From: Sinorhizobium psoraleae
Lineage (GTDB): Bacteria; Pseudomonadota; Alphaproteobacteria; Rhizobiales; Rhizobiaceae
Assembly (NCBI RefSeq): GCF_013283645.1
Contig: NZ_JABEKV010000002.1
Location: 1,309,798-1,373,797 of the forward strand
Length of the DNA stretch: 64,000 nucleotides
Direction of reading: 5' to 3'
In this document: piece after piece, positions 1 through 9,263 of the stretch
Layout: the number at the start of each line of letters is the position of its first letter
Position numbering within the stretch: the stretch's first letter is position 1
Notes under the pieces: model-generated
What the model saw: only the letters and a program-made list of their open reading frames with translations
What the model was told of the DNA's origin: nothing
Database searches by the model: none
Translations under genes and position numbers: made by a program

Positions 1-67
1 AATTTAGCCATTTTGATTTGATTTCGAAGGTTCAACTCCAGCCATCGATAGTTCGGGCAGTGTAGAA

Positions 68-1057
68 ATGGATATGATTGTAAGCGACGCGATATTGGCG
101 TCGATCCGTCGCACGATTGCCACTGCTGCTGACGGGATAGATGCGCTGGCGGTTTGTCTTGAGGGTGACGCGGCCCTGCGTAGTAGTTTCGTCGATGCCG
201 TCGAACTGGTCGCCTCGAGGAGTGGCCGCGTCGTGGTCGCGGGCATAGGCAAGAGCGGTCACATCGGACGCAAGATCGCCGCAACGCTCGCTTCTACCGG
301 CACGTCCGCCTATTTCGTGCATCCGACGGAAGCAAGTCACGGCGATCTTGGCATGATCACGGCGCAGGATCTGCTTATTCTGCTTTCATGGTCCGGTGAG
401 ACCGTCGAACTCGGGAATATGCTTACTTACGCCAAGCGCTTCAATGTTCCCGTGATTTCCGTCACCTCGAATCCCGACAGTATAATCGCTCGCAACTCCA
501 CGGTCGCGATTGTCCTGCCGAAAGTGTCGGAGGCATGCCCTCATGGGCTAGCCCCGACCACGTCCGCGATGCTGCAGTTGGCAGTGGGGGATGCTCTCGC
601 AATAGCCTTGCTTGAGCGGAGAGGTTTTTCGGCTCAGGATTTCAAGACGTTTCATCCGGGCGGCAAACTCGGTTCTCAATTGCTTCTTGCACACGAGCTG
701 GCCCATTCGGGCGAAGCCGTGCCCCTATTGCCGATTGGCAGTCCAATGAGCGAGGCGCTCATCCAGATGTCCTCGAAGGGTTTCGGGGTCGTCGGTGTAG
801 TTGGTAGTGACGGTGATCTTGTTGGCGTGATTACCGACGGGGATCTGCGGCGGCATATGTCGGAGAATCTTTTGCTGCTCACTGTCGGGACCGTGATGTC
901 ACATACGCCAAGGGTGATTACGGGTGGAATGCTGGCCAGCGCGGCAATGGAAATGATGCAGTCGCAAAAGATCACGGTGCTATTCCTGATCGATGATCTG
1001 CGTCGGCCGCTAGGCATCTTGCACGTCCACGATCTTCTGCGTGCCGGCGTTGCGTAA
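68..1057 (+). CDS. kpsF: Arabinose-5-phosphate isomerase, KpsF/KdsD family
   Basis: Interconverts D-ribulose-5-phosphate and D-arabinose-5-phosphate, the first step toward Kdo-type sugars in lipopolysaccharide or capsular K-antigen. The 329-residue protein has an N-terminal SIS sugar-isomerase domain (about residues 40-180) followed by two CBS domains (about 215-325), the usual family length and order. Family catalytic positions known from E. coli KdsD appear conserved: Lys62 in GIGKSGH, Glu111, Glu155 and His196 in FHPGGKLG. The ATG at 68 opens the frame. It sits beside an acyltransferase, a pyruvyl transferase and a sulfotransferase, so an extra copy dedicated to a surface polysaccharide locus (kpsF) is more likely than the housekeeping kdsD, but sequence alone does not separate the two. 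Confidence 0.93.
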   Translation: MDMIVSDAILASIRRTIATAADGIDALAVCLEGDAALRSSFVDAVELVASRSGRVVVAGIGKSGHIGRKIAATLASTGTSAYFVHPTEASHGDLGMITAQDLLILLSWSGETVELGNMLTYAKRFNVPVISVTSNPDSIIARNSTVAIVLPKVSEACPHGLAPTTSAMLQLAVGDALAIALLERRGFSAQDFKTFHPGGKLGSQLLLAHELAHSGEAVPLLPIGSPMSEALIQMSSKGFGVVGVVGSDGDLVGVITDGDLRRHMSENLLLLTVGTVMSHTPRVITGGMLASAAMEMMQSQKITVLFLIDDLRRPLGILHVHDLLRAGVA

Positions 1058-1216
1058 GGCCGACTGGATGGCTGACGGGCCGGTGTCCTAAGTAGCGCAG
1101 CGTACTATTCAACTGATGATCCCTAGAGTTGGGATCAATTCAGGGACAAAACCATGTAGCAACTCAATGCTCTGCAGCGACTTTGCGCGTCTTATTGGAC
1201 GCACGGCTCTGCAGGG

Positions 1217-3304
1217 ATGAACGCAAATGCCGCTGGCTTTAGGCGGCAGGTCTCGGCAATGGGGAGCAGCTTGGCAGTAACCCACCAAGACTTCGAATAT
1301 CGGCCGGACCTGGACGGTTTGCGAGCCGTGGCGATCTTGCCGGTGCTCCTCTTTCACGCCGGCTTCAGGTCGTTCTCAGGAGGATTCGTCGGGGTTGACG
1401 TTTTCTTTGTGCTGTCCGGGTTCTTCATGGCGAGGATCATCCTGACCGAGCTCGAGCGCGGCAGCTTTAGTTTCCGGGCGTTCTACGTTCGACGGATGAG
1501 GCGCATTTTCCCGGCTCTGTTCTCGATGATCGCGGTTTCAACCGTGGCAGCGTGGTTTTTGCTCATGCCGCAGGAGTTCCGCTACTTCGGCGATAGTGTT
1601 CAGGCCGCTGCTTTATTCACTTCGAACGTTCTGTTCCGTAGCGAAAGCGGTTATTTTGATGTTGCCGCAGAGATGAAGCCATTGCTCCATACCTGGTCTT
1701 TGTCTGTGGAAGAGCAATTTTACCTGATTTTTCCCGTCGCGGTCTTCCTTTGCTTCAAATTCGCGCGCAGGCACATATTTGCGATCGTGTTGGCGGTGGC
1801 ACTCCTGTCCTTCGGGGCAAGCACTTGGGGGATCACACACTCTCCCGAAAAAGCATTCTACTTGCTTCATTTTCGCATTTGGGAGTTACTGACCGGAGTT
1901 CTTGTTGCCATTGCTCCGCGCCCCGCCTATGCCGCTCGGGGGGCGCAGGTACTGGCGGCACTCGGACTGCTGGCGATATTCCTAGCTGTTTTTACCTATA
2001 CTCCTGACACGCCCTTTCCCGGCGCCTATGCCGCAGTGCCCTGCCTTGGTACAGCCCTTATGATCCACGCGCACTGTCGGAGCGGCTTGATTGCGCGCCT
2101 TCTAAGTAGTCCGGTTTCTGTCTTCACCGGACGCATTTCATATTCCCTCTACCTCTGGCATTGGCCGTTGATTGTGTTCGCGCGCTATGGGCTTGGCCAC
2201 GAACTTACAACCGGATGGGCGCTGAGCGTCGTGGCGATGTCGTTCGCGCTAGCCTATGTTTCGTGGAGGTTCGTCGAGCAGCCTGCGCGATATGGCAGGA
2301 TGGCATATTCGCCCGTCGCCATCACCGGCGTGAGCAGCGCTGCGATTTTTTCGGCGGTCGCCTTCGCTGGCATCGTCAACGGTCTACAAGGCATTCCCCA
2401 AAGGTTGCCGGAAGAGGCCCGCGCGCTTTACCAAGCCACCTATGATGAGAGCCGATTCTTCTCTGAGCGGTGTTTCGCCGATTCAAATGGAGAAGGTCTG
2501 ACACCGGCCCAGATAAGGAGGGGGAATCTTTGCAGGGTGGGCATCGACACTGCAAGCGAGCCGCAGTTCCTTGTGTGGGGAGATTCTCATGCCGCGGCCA
2601 TCGCTCCTGCGATCGACGTTGCGGCTCGTCAAATGGGCATGTCCGGCATGTTCGTCGGGCGCGCATCGTGCCCGCCTTTGCCAAATACGGATTTCGCCGG
2701 CCCGGCAGCGGTCAAGCGGTGTATCGAGTACAATTCCGCCGTGATGTCACTGATCGAGCAGAAGAGGTTCGCCTTCGTTTTCATGGTTGGCTTTTGGCCG
2801 AAGTACGTCCACCGGGCAGAACTTCCTGGCGAGGGCGTCTTTTTTGATCCTCGCGTCGAACCCTCGCTGCCAGATTGGTCAGCGCCGGTCAGGACAGGTC
2901 TCAACATGACTTTGACCAAGCTGGCTCGGCAAGGAACAAAGGCAGTCCTGGTGATGGATGTCCCAGAGATGGGACACGAAGTCCCCGAAGCCCTCGCACG
3001 AGCCGTTGTGTCAGGACGCCCGCTCGACATTGCCCCTCCCCTTGAATACACGAAGATGCGGCAAGCCTTGGCTCGGCGGGTGTTGAGTGAAGCGGCAAAA
3101 TCAAGCGGAGCTTTGATCGTCGACCCGATGAACTTGATCTGCGACGGCACCAGGTGTCATGTCATGCGCGAGGGCACCGTTCTCTACAAGGACGGAGATC
3201 ACCTGTCAGCGAAAGGTGCGGAAAGTCTCTCGGCACTCTTCCGACCGGTGCTGAACATCGTGCGAGGGGGTGTCCAGTATTTGAGTTCTGAACCGAGATC
3301 TTGA
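1217..3304 (+). CDS. Membrane acyltransferase (acyltransferase-3) with C-terminal SGNH domain
   Basis: OafA-like O-acyltransferase that likely adds acetyl or other acyl groups to a surface polysaccharide. The 695-residue protein starts with an acyltransferase-3 domain of about ten membrane spans (residues 25-375); the opening motif RPDLDGLRAVAIL and the segment GVDVFFVLSGFFMA are typical. The periplasmic C-terminal half (about 440-690) is an SGNH hydrolase-like domain with WGDSHAAA near its start and DGDHLSAKG near its end, giving the Ser and Asp/His of the catalytic set. The start is not certain: ATG at 1217 has a weak Shine-Dalgarno, and ATG at 1259 would drop 14 poorly conserved residues. 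The acceptor glycan is unknown. Confidence 0.9.
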   Translation: MNANAAGFRRQVSAMGSSLAVTHQDFEYRPDLDGLRAVAILPVLLFHAGFRSFSGGFVGVDVFFVLSGFFMARIILTELERGSFSFRAFYVRRMRRIFPALFSMIAVSTVAAWFLLMPQEFRYFGDSVQAAALFTSNVLFRSESGYFDVAAEMKPLLHTWSLSVEEQFYLIFPVAVFLCFKFARRHIFAIVLAVALLSFGASTWGITHSPEKAFYLLHFRIWELLTGVLVAIAPRPAYAARGAQVLAALGLLAIFLAVFTYTPDTPFPGAYAAVPCLGTALMIHAHCRSGLIARLLSSPVSVFTGRISYSLYLWHWPLIVFARYGLGHELTTGWALSVVAMSFALAYVSWRFVEQPARYGRMAYSPVAITGVSSAAIFSAVAFAGIVNGLQGIPQRLPEEARALYQATYDESRFFSERCFADSNGEGLTPAQIRRGNLCRVGIDTASEPQFLVWGDSHAAAIAPAIDVAARQMGMSGMFVGRASCPPLPNTDFAGPAAVKRCIEYNSAVMSLIEQKRFAFVFMVGFWPKYVHRAELPGEGVFFDPRVEPSLPDWSAPVRTGLNMTLTKLARQGTKAVLVMDVPEMGHEVPEALARAVVSGRPLDIAPPLEYTKMRQALARRVLSEAAKSSGALIVDPMNLICDGTRCHVMREGTVLYKDGDHLSAKGAESLSALFRPVLNIVRGGVQYLSSEPRS

Positions 3305-4158
3305 TCATCCCATTCAAAGAAGAAGCCGAAATGGTGCTCGTGCGCGTGTTTGTCGTCGACCGAATGGACGCGAGGCCGTCTCGATCATCCAATGGCTTTG
3401 CTGATTGCACGGCCTCGCTTCCACCACGGCTGCCGCAATTCCAAGTGCTGCAGCAATCTTGCCCGTCCGATTGGATGCGCGGCGCTGCAGTCTAAATTGC
3501 AAACGATCAACGCTGCTGTTAGTCTGCCAGCAAGCGTGCAATCACCCGGGGGAGGGCGGAAGTTTGCATATCGACGATGACCGGCTGCGGGTCGCGACCC
3601 TGGAGTTTCTGGTAAAACTCCTTGTAACCAGTAAGGTCAGGGACACCCCTTTTGCTGACCTGAAGTATGACGTTCTCAGTGCCCTCGAACGTATATCGCC
3701 GCAATGCGCCTCCAATGAAGTGGAGCAAGCCGAGATCAGAGCAAGGATGCATGCGGAGGCGGATGCAATTCTGAGATGGGCCGTGGGCGGAGGGGCGAGC
3801 ACGATTTCACCGATTGAGGGTAGACCTTTGTCTGTCTCGCACTATCGCGAATGGCGCTAGTTGGCGACACGCCCCTCGCGCCGGTCATTGGCGAAGCCGC
3901 TTCTGCTCAGGCGCGCCGTTATCGTCGGAAATATTACTTGAACTCGACCTGGTAGGCTCGGTGGTCCGCAGACGTTGCGGGCTTCATGATTCAGAGTTGT
4001 CAGTGGGAAATAGACGATCGGCGAGAAAGGCCATCGGGCCGGCAGCCGCGGAGTTCCAGCCTATCGACTATCCATTTCGCTTAATCCTGCGGGCCTTGGC
4101 AGGCAGCGATAATCTGCTCATGATCGTGCACCCTGATTTCCACGAATGGGCGGCTGCT
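3305..4158. other. Gene-poor spacer around a small hypothetical gene
   Basis: Apart from the small candidate gene at 3564-3860, this stretch holds no frame with recognisable protein character on either strand. The other open frames are rich in Arg, Ser and Cys and lack good start sites. No repeat, tRNA or clear terminator was seen. It probably represents decayed sequence between the acyltransferase and the convergent pyruvyl transferase gene. Confidence 0.4.
3564..3860 (+). CDS. Small hypothetical protein (98 aa)
   Basis: The frame from a TTG at 3564, preceded by a purine-rich GGGAGGGCGG Shine-Dalgarno-like stretch, reads as a soluble, helix-prone, acidic/basic protein with normal amino acid balance (for example DRLRVATLEFLVKLL and EQAEIRARMHAEADAILR). 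The part of the same frame upstream of 3564 has unusual composition and is probably not translated. The C-terminal 20 residues look less natural, so the true end may be changed by a frameshift. No family recognised. The gene stands alone between polysaccharide genes, so context gives no function. Confidence 0.4.
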   Translation: MHIDDDRLRVATLEFLVKLLVTSKVRDTPFADLKYDVLSALERISPQCASNEVEQAEIRARMHAEADAILRWAVGGGASTISPIEGRPLSVSHYREWR

Positions 4159-5538
4159 TTAGCTATAGGCGCGCTTCAGGAAGTGGAGGTATTTGTCCGC
4201 CATACCTGTTTCGCGATGGTCTTGCGACACGCCATAGCTTAGTAGCGTAACTGCCGCCGCGTTGAGATCTGTCTGCGGATGCACAAGTTTTATGAGAGGT
4301 GAGTATTGCTCTAGCCACTGGTTTTTGTGCGTTTTGACGTCGAAGAGCAGCGAAGGGACGTTACAGAGGAGACCGAAAATGGCCATGTGATATCGGCCAC
4401 CGATGTGCAGGCGGCATTTTGAGATCGTCTCGGCAGCACGTTCGATGCTGGCTGTCTCAGCAAAAACACCGCCACGGGCAATGATCTCCGCTTCATAAGC
4501 ATTGAAACGCTCAACTGCATGCGTAAGAACAACTGGCCGAAGCCTCAACGCGTGGCAAGCCCGCAGTGCGGCCTTTAGGATCCAAACGTCTTCGTCGGCA
4601 TTGTTCCTGGCTCCGGTGGTTATCAGGCAGCCGTCGCGCTCGGACCAAGGTTCTGGCGCTATCCGAAGGAACGCAGCATCCTCTAGAAATTCGATTCCGT
4701 AATATTCAGCTGAGATTTCGTCGCGGGCGGCGACATTACCGAGCTTGCGGAAGAGCTTTCTAAGATAGTCTGATCGTTCGTCGTCGTAGATAGGTATAGT
4801 TCCGTTCAAGACCGCGAACGGCTTGCCCAGCTTCCTGGCGGCAAGGACAGGAGTGAAGAAAGTCGCGAGCCCTTCTGCCGTTGTCCTATGATCCAACGAC
4901 CCCTCCGGCTGCAGGATCACAAAATCGGCGGCCGTTATATGATCGATAGCGTCTTTGCCATACGCGGCAGAAAGTCGGCTTTCTGTGTCCGAGACTTCAT
5001 TCCGTTCAGAGAATGTGTTTTTTGGGAATTCCTGTCTGAAGGCCGCGAAGTTGAAACCGATGGACGTTATCTCGGCCTCCGGGAACGCGTCCAGAATTTG
5101 CTGCTTTAGGCCCTGGCTCGTCAACCGGCATCCGATATTGACCCTGAAGTCCGTATCGTTGAACAGAGCAATCTTAATTTTCGAGCGAGGCACTTCTTGG
5201 TGTCGGTTAGAGCTTCCGAGCTCGTCAACGAAGCTCTCGTAATGTCGCCAAAAGCCGGAAGGATCGCCGGCAGATATGTGCTCTCGGCAAACAGTACGAG
5301 CGTCCGAGTACATTTTGTCTGCGACGAGAAATCCCACAGCGCGCCTCGCTTTGGAAACGTCGGCTCCGCGTCCCGTTACTGCTAGCACCAGGTGCCTTGC
5401 AGCTTTGTCAGGATTCAATTTCCTCAGATTCTTCGCGAGCCGCCAATGTAAGGCGGACTTTATCCCCTCGAACAATTTCGTTAGTTCCGGTGAGTTGGAT
5501 GCAGCCGTATAAGTGCACAAAATACAACCGAGTATCAA
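4159..5538 (-). CDS. Polysaccharide pyruvyl transferase family protein
   Basis: Family members transfer the pyruvyl group of phosphoenolpyruvate onto a sugar of a polysaccharide repeat, adding a negative charge. The pyruvyl-transferase domain occupies about residues 120-430 and ends with the characteristic HIGGRYHMAIFGL followed by a conserved segment containing PSLLFD. The N-terminal 110 residues (helical, Arg/Ala-rich) are an extra region not needed for the family call. At 459 residues it is longer than the usual 300-400. The start is the first ATG of the frame and could lie further downstream. It is convergent with the upstream genes and divergent from the exporter at 5783. Function in K-antigen or exopolysaccharide modification is inferred from the locus. 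Confidence 0.82.
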   Translation of the reverse strand: MILGCILCTYTAASNSPELTKLFEGIKSALHWRLAKNLRKLNPDKAARHLVLAVTGRGADVSKARRAVGFLVADKMYSDARTVCREHISAGDPSGFWRHYESFVDELGSSNRHQEVPRSKIKIALFNDTDFRVNIGCRLTSQGLKQQILDAFPEAEITSIGFNFAAFRQEFPKNTFSERNEVSDTESRLSAAYGKDAIDHITAADFVILQPEGSLDHRTTAEGLATFFTPVLAARKLGKPFAVLNGTIPIYDDERSDYLRKLFRKLGNVAARDEISAEYYGIEFLEDAAFLRIAPEPWSERDGCLITTGARNNADEDVWILKAALRACHALRLRPVVLTHAVERFNAYEAEIIARGGVFAETASIERAAETISKCRLHIGGRYHMAIFGLLCNVPSLLFDVKTHKNQWLEQYSPLIKLVHPQTDLNAAAVTLLSYGVSQDHRETGMADKYLHFLKRAYS

Positions 5539-5782
5539 GAACTGCGGGATACATCTTCTGGACCTCCTCCGTCAGTCGCAGAATCGACGGGACGGAAAAC
5601 GTGGGAAGGCAAATTGATGGCAAAGAGAGAACCTCTCCGGGCTTGCTCGCACCCGAGACCCTTCGAAGTTTGCAGCGAGAGACACCGCTAGAAAAGCCGG
5701 GCGGGTGGGCTCGACCAGGACTCGCCAAAGCGGCATCAAGACACTATAGAGACCGAGGGGCTCCGCGAGTGCACAGAACACC

Positions 5783-7612
5783 ATGGGTGGTTGCAGGGAA
5801 GGCTTCTTGAACGTCAAGGGTCGGAAACAGCACGATATCGATCCCGAAACGATCACTGGGGTCCTAAAGCGCGTCTTTGCCGAAAACGGACGCGACCATA
5901 TCCGCGGCTACGCGTTTGCCATTGCCTGCCTGATAGTTGTGGCCGCGACGACGGGTTTCATCGCCTGGATCAGTGAAACAGTGGTCAACGAAGCTTTCGC
6001 CAACAGGCGCGGCGACGCGGTTCTCCTCATCTGCTTTTCGATTTTTGCTGCCTTCGTGCTGAGAGGTTTGGCGACTTACGGACAAGCCGTCGCTTTGTCG
6101 AAGATCGGCAACAGTATCGTCGCCCGTTACAAACGCCGGCTTTACGCGCATCTAATGGCACTGAGCGTCGGCTATTTCCAGGAGAAGCGCTCGGCACAGC
6201 TCACAGCCAAGATCAACCAGAACATCGCCGGTATCCGTGACGTCCTCAATATGACGGTCACCTCGATTGCTCGCGATCTTCTGACTTTGATCGGCCTCGT
6301 CGGCGTCATGATCAGCAAGGACTGGCTGCTGTCACTTGTCATCCTTCTCGTCGCTCCGCCGTTGCTGTTTGGGCTTCGCTATCTCTCCAAGCGGCTGCGT
6401 CTGGCGACACGCGAAGCGGTTGAGGCCAACAGCCGCGTGCTCGGCGCGATGCAGGAGACCATTCAGGGCATTTCCATCGTCAAAGCCTTCACTATGGAGG
6501 AGGAATTGCGGCGCAAGGTCGAGGCGATCATCGATCGGGCCGAGAATCGGGCCAATCGCATCGCGCGCTTGAGCGAACGCTCGGCGCCGTTAACGGAGAC
6601 CTTCGCAGGCCTGGCGATCTCGAGCGTCCTTGCCTACGCCACGTTCCGCATCATCTACAGCAACGTGCCCCCGGGCGCCTTCTTTGCCTTTGTGACCGCG
6701 CTTCTCATGGCGTACGACCCGGCCCGGCGGCTGGCTCGTCTGCAGCTGTCGCTGGAGCGCGCCGCCGTCAACGCACGCATGCTTTATGAGGTTCTGGATA
6801 CCGCTCCGCACCAGCGAGACCTGCCGGGTGCCACGGAGCTGACCTTTAGCGAAGCGACTGTCGAGTTTCGCGACGTGCGCTTCTCCTATGCCAATGGCGA
6901 GGAGATCCTGAAGGGTGTCAGCTTCCGCGCGGAGGGTGGCAAAACGACCGCGCTTGTCGGCGCGTCCGGCGCCGGCAAGTCCACTATCATAAGCCTTGTC
7001 CCGCGATTCTACGATCCGCAGTCGGGCCAAATTCTGGTCGATGGCCAGGACATCGCCGCTGTCACCAAGCAATCGCTGCGCAATGGGCTCGCCTATGTCT
7101 CGCAGCAACCCTACCTCTTCGAAGGTTCCATCCGCGACAATATCCGCTACGGGCGGCCGGAGGCCACGGATGCGGAAATCGAAGAGGCGGCGAGGCTTGC
7201 CTATGCGCATGATTTCATCCTCGCGCAACCGCAGGGCTACGATACCCCCGTCGGTGAACAGGGGATGACGCTTTCCGGCGGCCAGCGCCAGCGGCTGTCG
7301 ATCGCTCGTGCGCTCGTTCGCAATGCGCCGATCCTCCTTCTCGACGAAGCCACCTCCGCTCTCGACACCGAATCCGAGGCTGCTGTTCAGGAGGCGCTCG
7401 ATCAGGCGATGAGCGGTCGCACTGTCATCGTTATCGCCCACCGGCTTTCCACCGTCGTCAATGCTGACAAGATCGTCGTGATGAAGCAGGGTCTGGTCGT
7501 CGAGGAGGGGACGCATGAGGAGCTCGCGCATCGTCCTGAGGGTCTCTACGCTCGCCTCCACAATCTGCAAGGTGGCGACTTGGAATTGACCGTGGGAACC
7601 GATGTCACCTAG
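5783..7612 (+). CDS. ABC exporter, fused permease and ATPase (MsbA/lipid-polysaccharide type)
   Basis: Half-size exporter of the inner membrane, expected to act as a homodimer that flips a lipid-linked glycan or other amphipathic substrate. The transmembrane domain spans residues 35-325 (six helices); the nucleotide-binding domain covers 355-595 with Walker A GASGAGKSTI, Q-loop YVSQQPYLF, signature LSGGQRQRLS, Walker B ILLLDEATSALD and the H-loop AHRLSTV, all intact. Length 609 residues is normal. The ATG at 5783 adds a short unconserved lead. Location between pyruvyl transferase and sulfotransferase genes suggests export of a surface glycan precursor, but drug or peptide export is also possible for this family. 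Confidence 0.88.
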   Translation: MGGCREGFLNVKGRKQHDIDPETITGVLKRVFAENGRDHIRGYAFAIACLIVVAATTGFIAWISETVVNEAFANRRGDAVLLICFSIFAAFVLRGLATYGQAVALSKIGNSIVARYKRRLYAHLMALSVGYFQEKRSAQLTAKINQNIAGIRDVLNMTVTSIARDLLTLIGLVGVMISKDWLLSLVILLVAPPLLFGLRYLSKRLRLATREAVEANSRVLGAMQETIQGISIVKAFTMEEELRRKVEAIIDRAENRANRIARLSERSAPLTETFAGLAISSVLAYATFRIIYSNVPPGAFFAFVTALLMAYDPARRLARLQLSLERAAVNARMLYEVLDTAPHQRDLPGATELTFSEATVEFRDVRFSYANGEEILKGVSFRAEGGKTTALVGASGAGKSTIISLVPRFYDPQSGQILVDGQDIAAVTKQSLRNGLAYVSQQPYLFEGSIRDNIRYGRPEATDAEIEEAARLAYAHDFILAQPQGYDTPVGEQGMTLSGGQRQRLSIARALVRNAPILLLDEATSALDTESEAAVQEALDQAMSGRTVIVIAHRLSTVVNADKIVVMKQGLVVEEGTHEELAHRPEGLYARLHNLQGGDLELTVGTDVT

Positions 7613-7922
7613 CTCGTGCTCGACATCTCGCCGGCGAGTAGCGATCCTCAGCGGATCGCGGGTATCCAGATCGGAAACCCTTCTGGCAGCCCGCTTCCTT
7701 GCTGCGCATCACGCTCCACGTTTGGCTTTATCGTCGAGTGGCACAGGCAGTCGCAAGGGCGATTCGCCCTTAAGCGGGGGGATCTGGTGCGGCCGCCCAA
7801 GCTTGCGAAATCGAGACAATGCACAGGACGCCGAGACGGCGGGCATTGGCGTCAGCTTGCTGCCGTCATCGTGTTCATGATCACTCGCCGGTTCAACTTT
7901 CCGGCTAAGGATTGGCCAGGCA
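7613..7922. other. Intergenic spacer with a 17-bp palindrome
   Basis: No coding frame of natural composition is visible. At 7755-7771 lies the perfect odd palindrome AAGGGCGATTCGCCCTT. It has no following T-run, so it is not a convincing terminator. The promoter of the sulfotransferase gene is expected at the right end of this spacer. Confidence 0.45.
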
Positions 7923-8663
7923 ATGATTATATCCCATCGCCATAAATTCATTTTCATCCACATACCCAAAACCGCCGGCAGCACGATCTCCGCTTATCTT
8001 GCTCGCGAATTCGGGCCATGGGACCTGCAACTCGGGTCCTGGAAGGATGCGCTCGGCAATGGAGCGAATGCAAATCGGCTAGCATTGATCGCTATCTTTT
8101 GCCATCTCTCTCCATTCAAGATCGCGAAAACGCTCGTCCGCAACGGCAAAGTCGATTCATTGGCCGGGGCTGCTCTCAGCCGTCGCTTTGCAGGCAAGCT
8201 CGCGGATCATTCAGGCGCAAGCGAAATCGAGGCCTTCGATCCTTCTGCCTGGAAACAGTACTTCAAGTTCTGCTTCGTGCGGAACCCATTCGAGCGTGCC
8301 GTTTCAATTTACAACTGGCACTACAGGAAGGCGGAAACGCGGCCGAGCTTCTCGCAAATGCTCTGCTTGATCGAAGAAGGCGCCGCCAAGAGGGAGCGTA
8401 TTAACTGGGAATCCTGGCAACTCTACACCAATAACAACGAGATCGTTGTGGATTTCGTAGGACGGCAGGAGCGCCTCTCGGAGGATCTACGCATGATATG
8501 CGACAGACTCGGCCTGCCGTTTGACGATCGCTTTCTGATAAGAGCGAAGGCGAACCCGACACGGCCCGACATTCACAGCTACTATAAACCGGGCGACCGT
8601 GAGCGCGTCGAACGACTTTTCGGTCCCGAGATCGAGCGTTTCAAATACCGTTTTCCCGATTAG
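7923..8663 (+). CDS. Sulfotransferase family 2 protein
   Basis: Likely transfers sulfate from PAPS to a carbohydrate. The 246-residue protein begins with the 5'-phosphosulfate binding motif FIHIPKTAGST (residues 10-20) and carries the 3'-phosphate binding motif FVRNPFERAVSIY near residue 118; both are the defining signatures of the carbohydrate sulfotransferase family. Length is typical for bacterial members. It is the last recognisable gene of the polysaccharide region and is convergent with the catabolic cluster that starts at 8697. The acceptor is presumably the K-antigen or a related surface glycan (inference from neighbours). Confidence 0.87.
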   Translation: MIISHRHKFIFIHIPKTAGSTISAYLAREFGPWDLQLGSWKDALGNGANANRLALIAIFCHLSPFKIAKTLVRNGKVDSLAGAALSRRFAGKLADHSGASEIEAFDPSAWKQYFKFCFVRNPFERAVSIYNWHYRKAETRPSFSQMLCLIEEGAAKRERINWESWQLYTNNNEIVVDFVGRQERLSEDLRMICDRLGLPFDDRFLIRAKANPTRPDIHSYYKPGDRERVERLFGPEIERFKYRFPD

Positions 8664-8696
8664 CGCCCGGTGTCTCTGGGAGCGAGTGGAGTTCGA

Positions 8697-9143
8697 TCAA
8701 GCAAGTTCGGTGATCTGGACCTCCAATCGTTGGAAGAACTCCTGTGCGAGCTTCTTCGCCGTCGAATCGATCAGCCGTGCGCCAAGCTGAGCGAGCTTGC
8801 CGCCGACCTGAGCGTCGACGTTATATCTGAGAAGTGTTCCCTCCCCCTCCGCTACAAGCGACATCGTCGCCCCGCCTTCAGCGAAGCCGGCGATCCCGCC
8901 CGCGCCCTTGCCAGAGATCCGGCAGGAATAAGGTGGCGTCAGGTCGCTGAGCACCACATCGCCGGTGAACCGTGCCTTCACCGGACCGACTTTGATCGCT
9001 ACTACGGCAGAAAAGGACTCTGCCGAATGACGTGTGAGGCTTTCGCAGCCCGGAATGCAGGCTTGCAGGACGTCTGGATCCAGGAGAAGTTCCCACGCCC
9101 GATCGATGTCGCAGGGAAGGCTCTGCTCGCCATTCAGTTTCAT
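8697..9143 (-). CDS. coxG: CoxG-like SRPBCC protein (carbon monoxide dehydrogenase subunit G family)
   Basis: Small SRPBCC-fold protein of the CoxG family, which accompanies molybdenum hydroxylases and is thought to help membrane recruitment or enzyme maturation. The start at 9143 is set by AAGGAG six bases upstream of ATG, giving 148 residues, the family norm; longer starts add an unconserved lead. Recognisable family features are the N-terminal LNGEQSLPCDIDRAWELL segment, CIPGCESL, and the C-terminal GGKLAQLGARLIDSTAKKL. It is the last gene of the hyuA-hyuB-coxG unit, which links the HyuAB enzyme to the Mo hydroxylase encoded at 16308-21934. Confidence 0.85.
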   Translation of the reverse strand: MKLNGEQSLPCDIDRAWELLLDPDVLQACIPGCESLTRHSAESFSAVVAIKVGPVKARFTGDVVLSDLTPPYSCRISGKGAGGIAGFAEGGATMSLVAEGEGTLLRYNVDAQVGGKLAQLGARLIDSTAKKLAQEFFQRLEVQITELA

Positions 9144-9263
9144 CGCATGCTCCTTGAATGATGGATATCGAAGCACCGCGCGGACCGCGCAGTGCATGTC
9201 GACACTTGTTCACGGGAAAAGACGCTCGCTCTTAAGAGGTGCTATCCTTTTCAATCCTAACGA

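Noticed and set aside
7755..7771. Terminator for the ABC exporter gene
   Set aside because: The palindrome is perfect but lies more than 140 bases past the stop and has no T-run.
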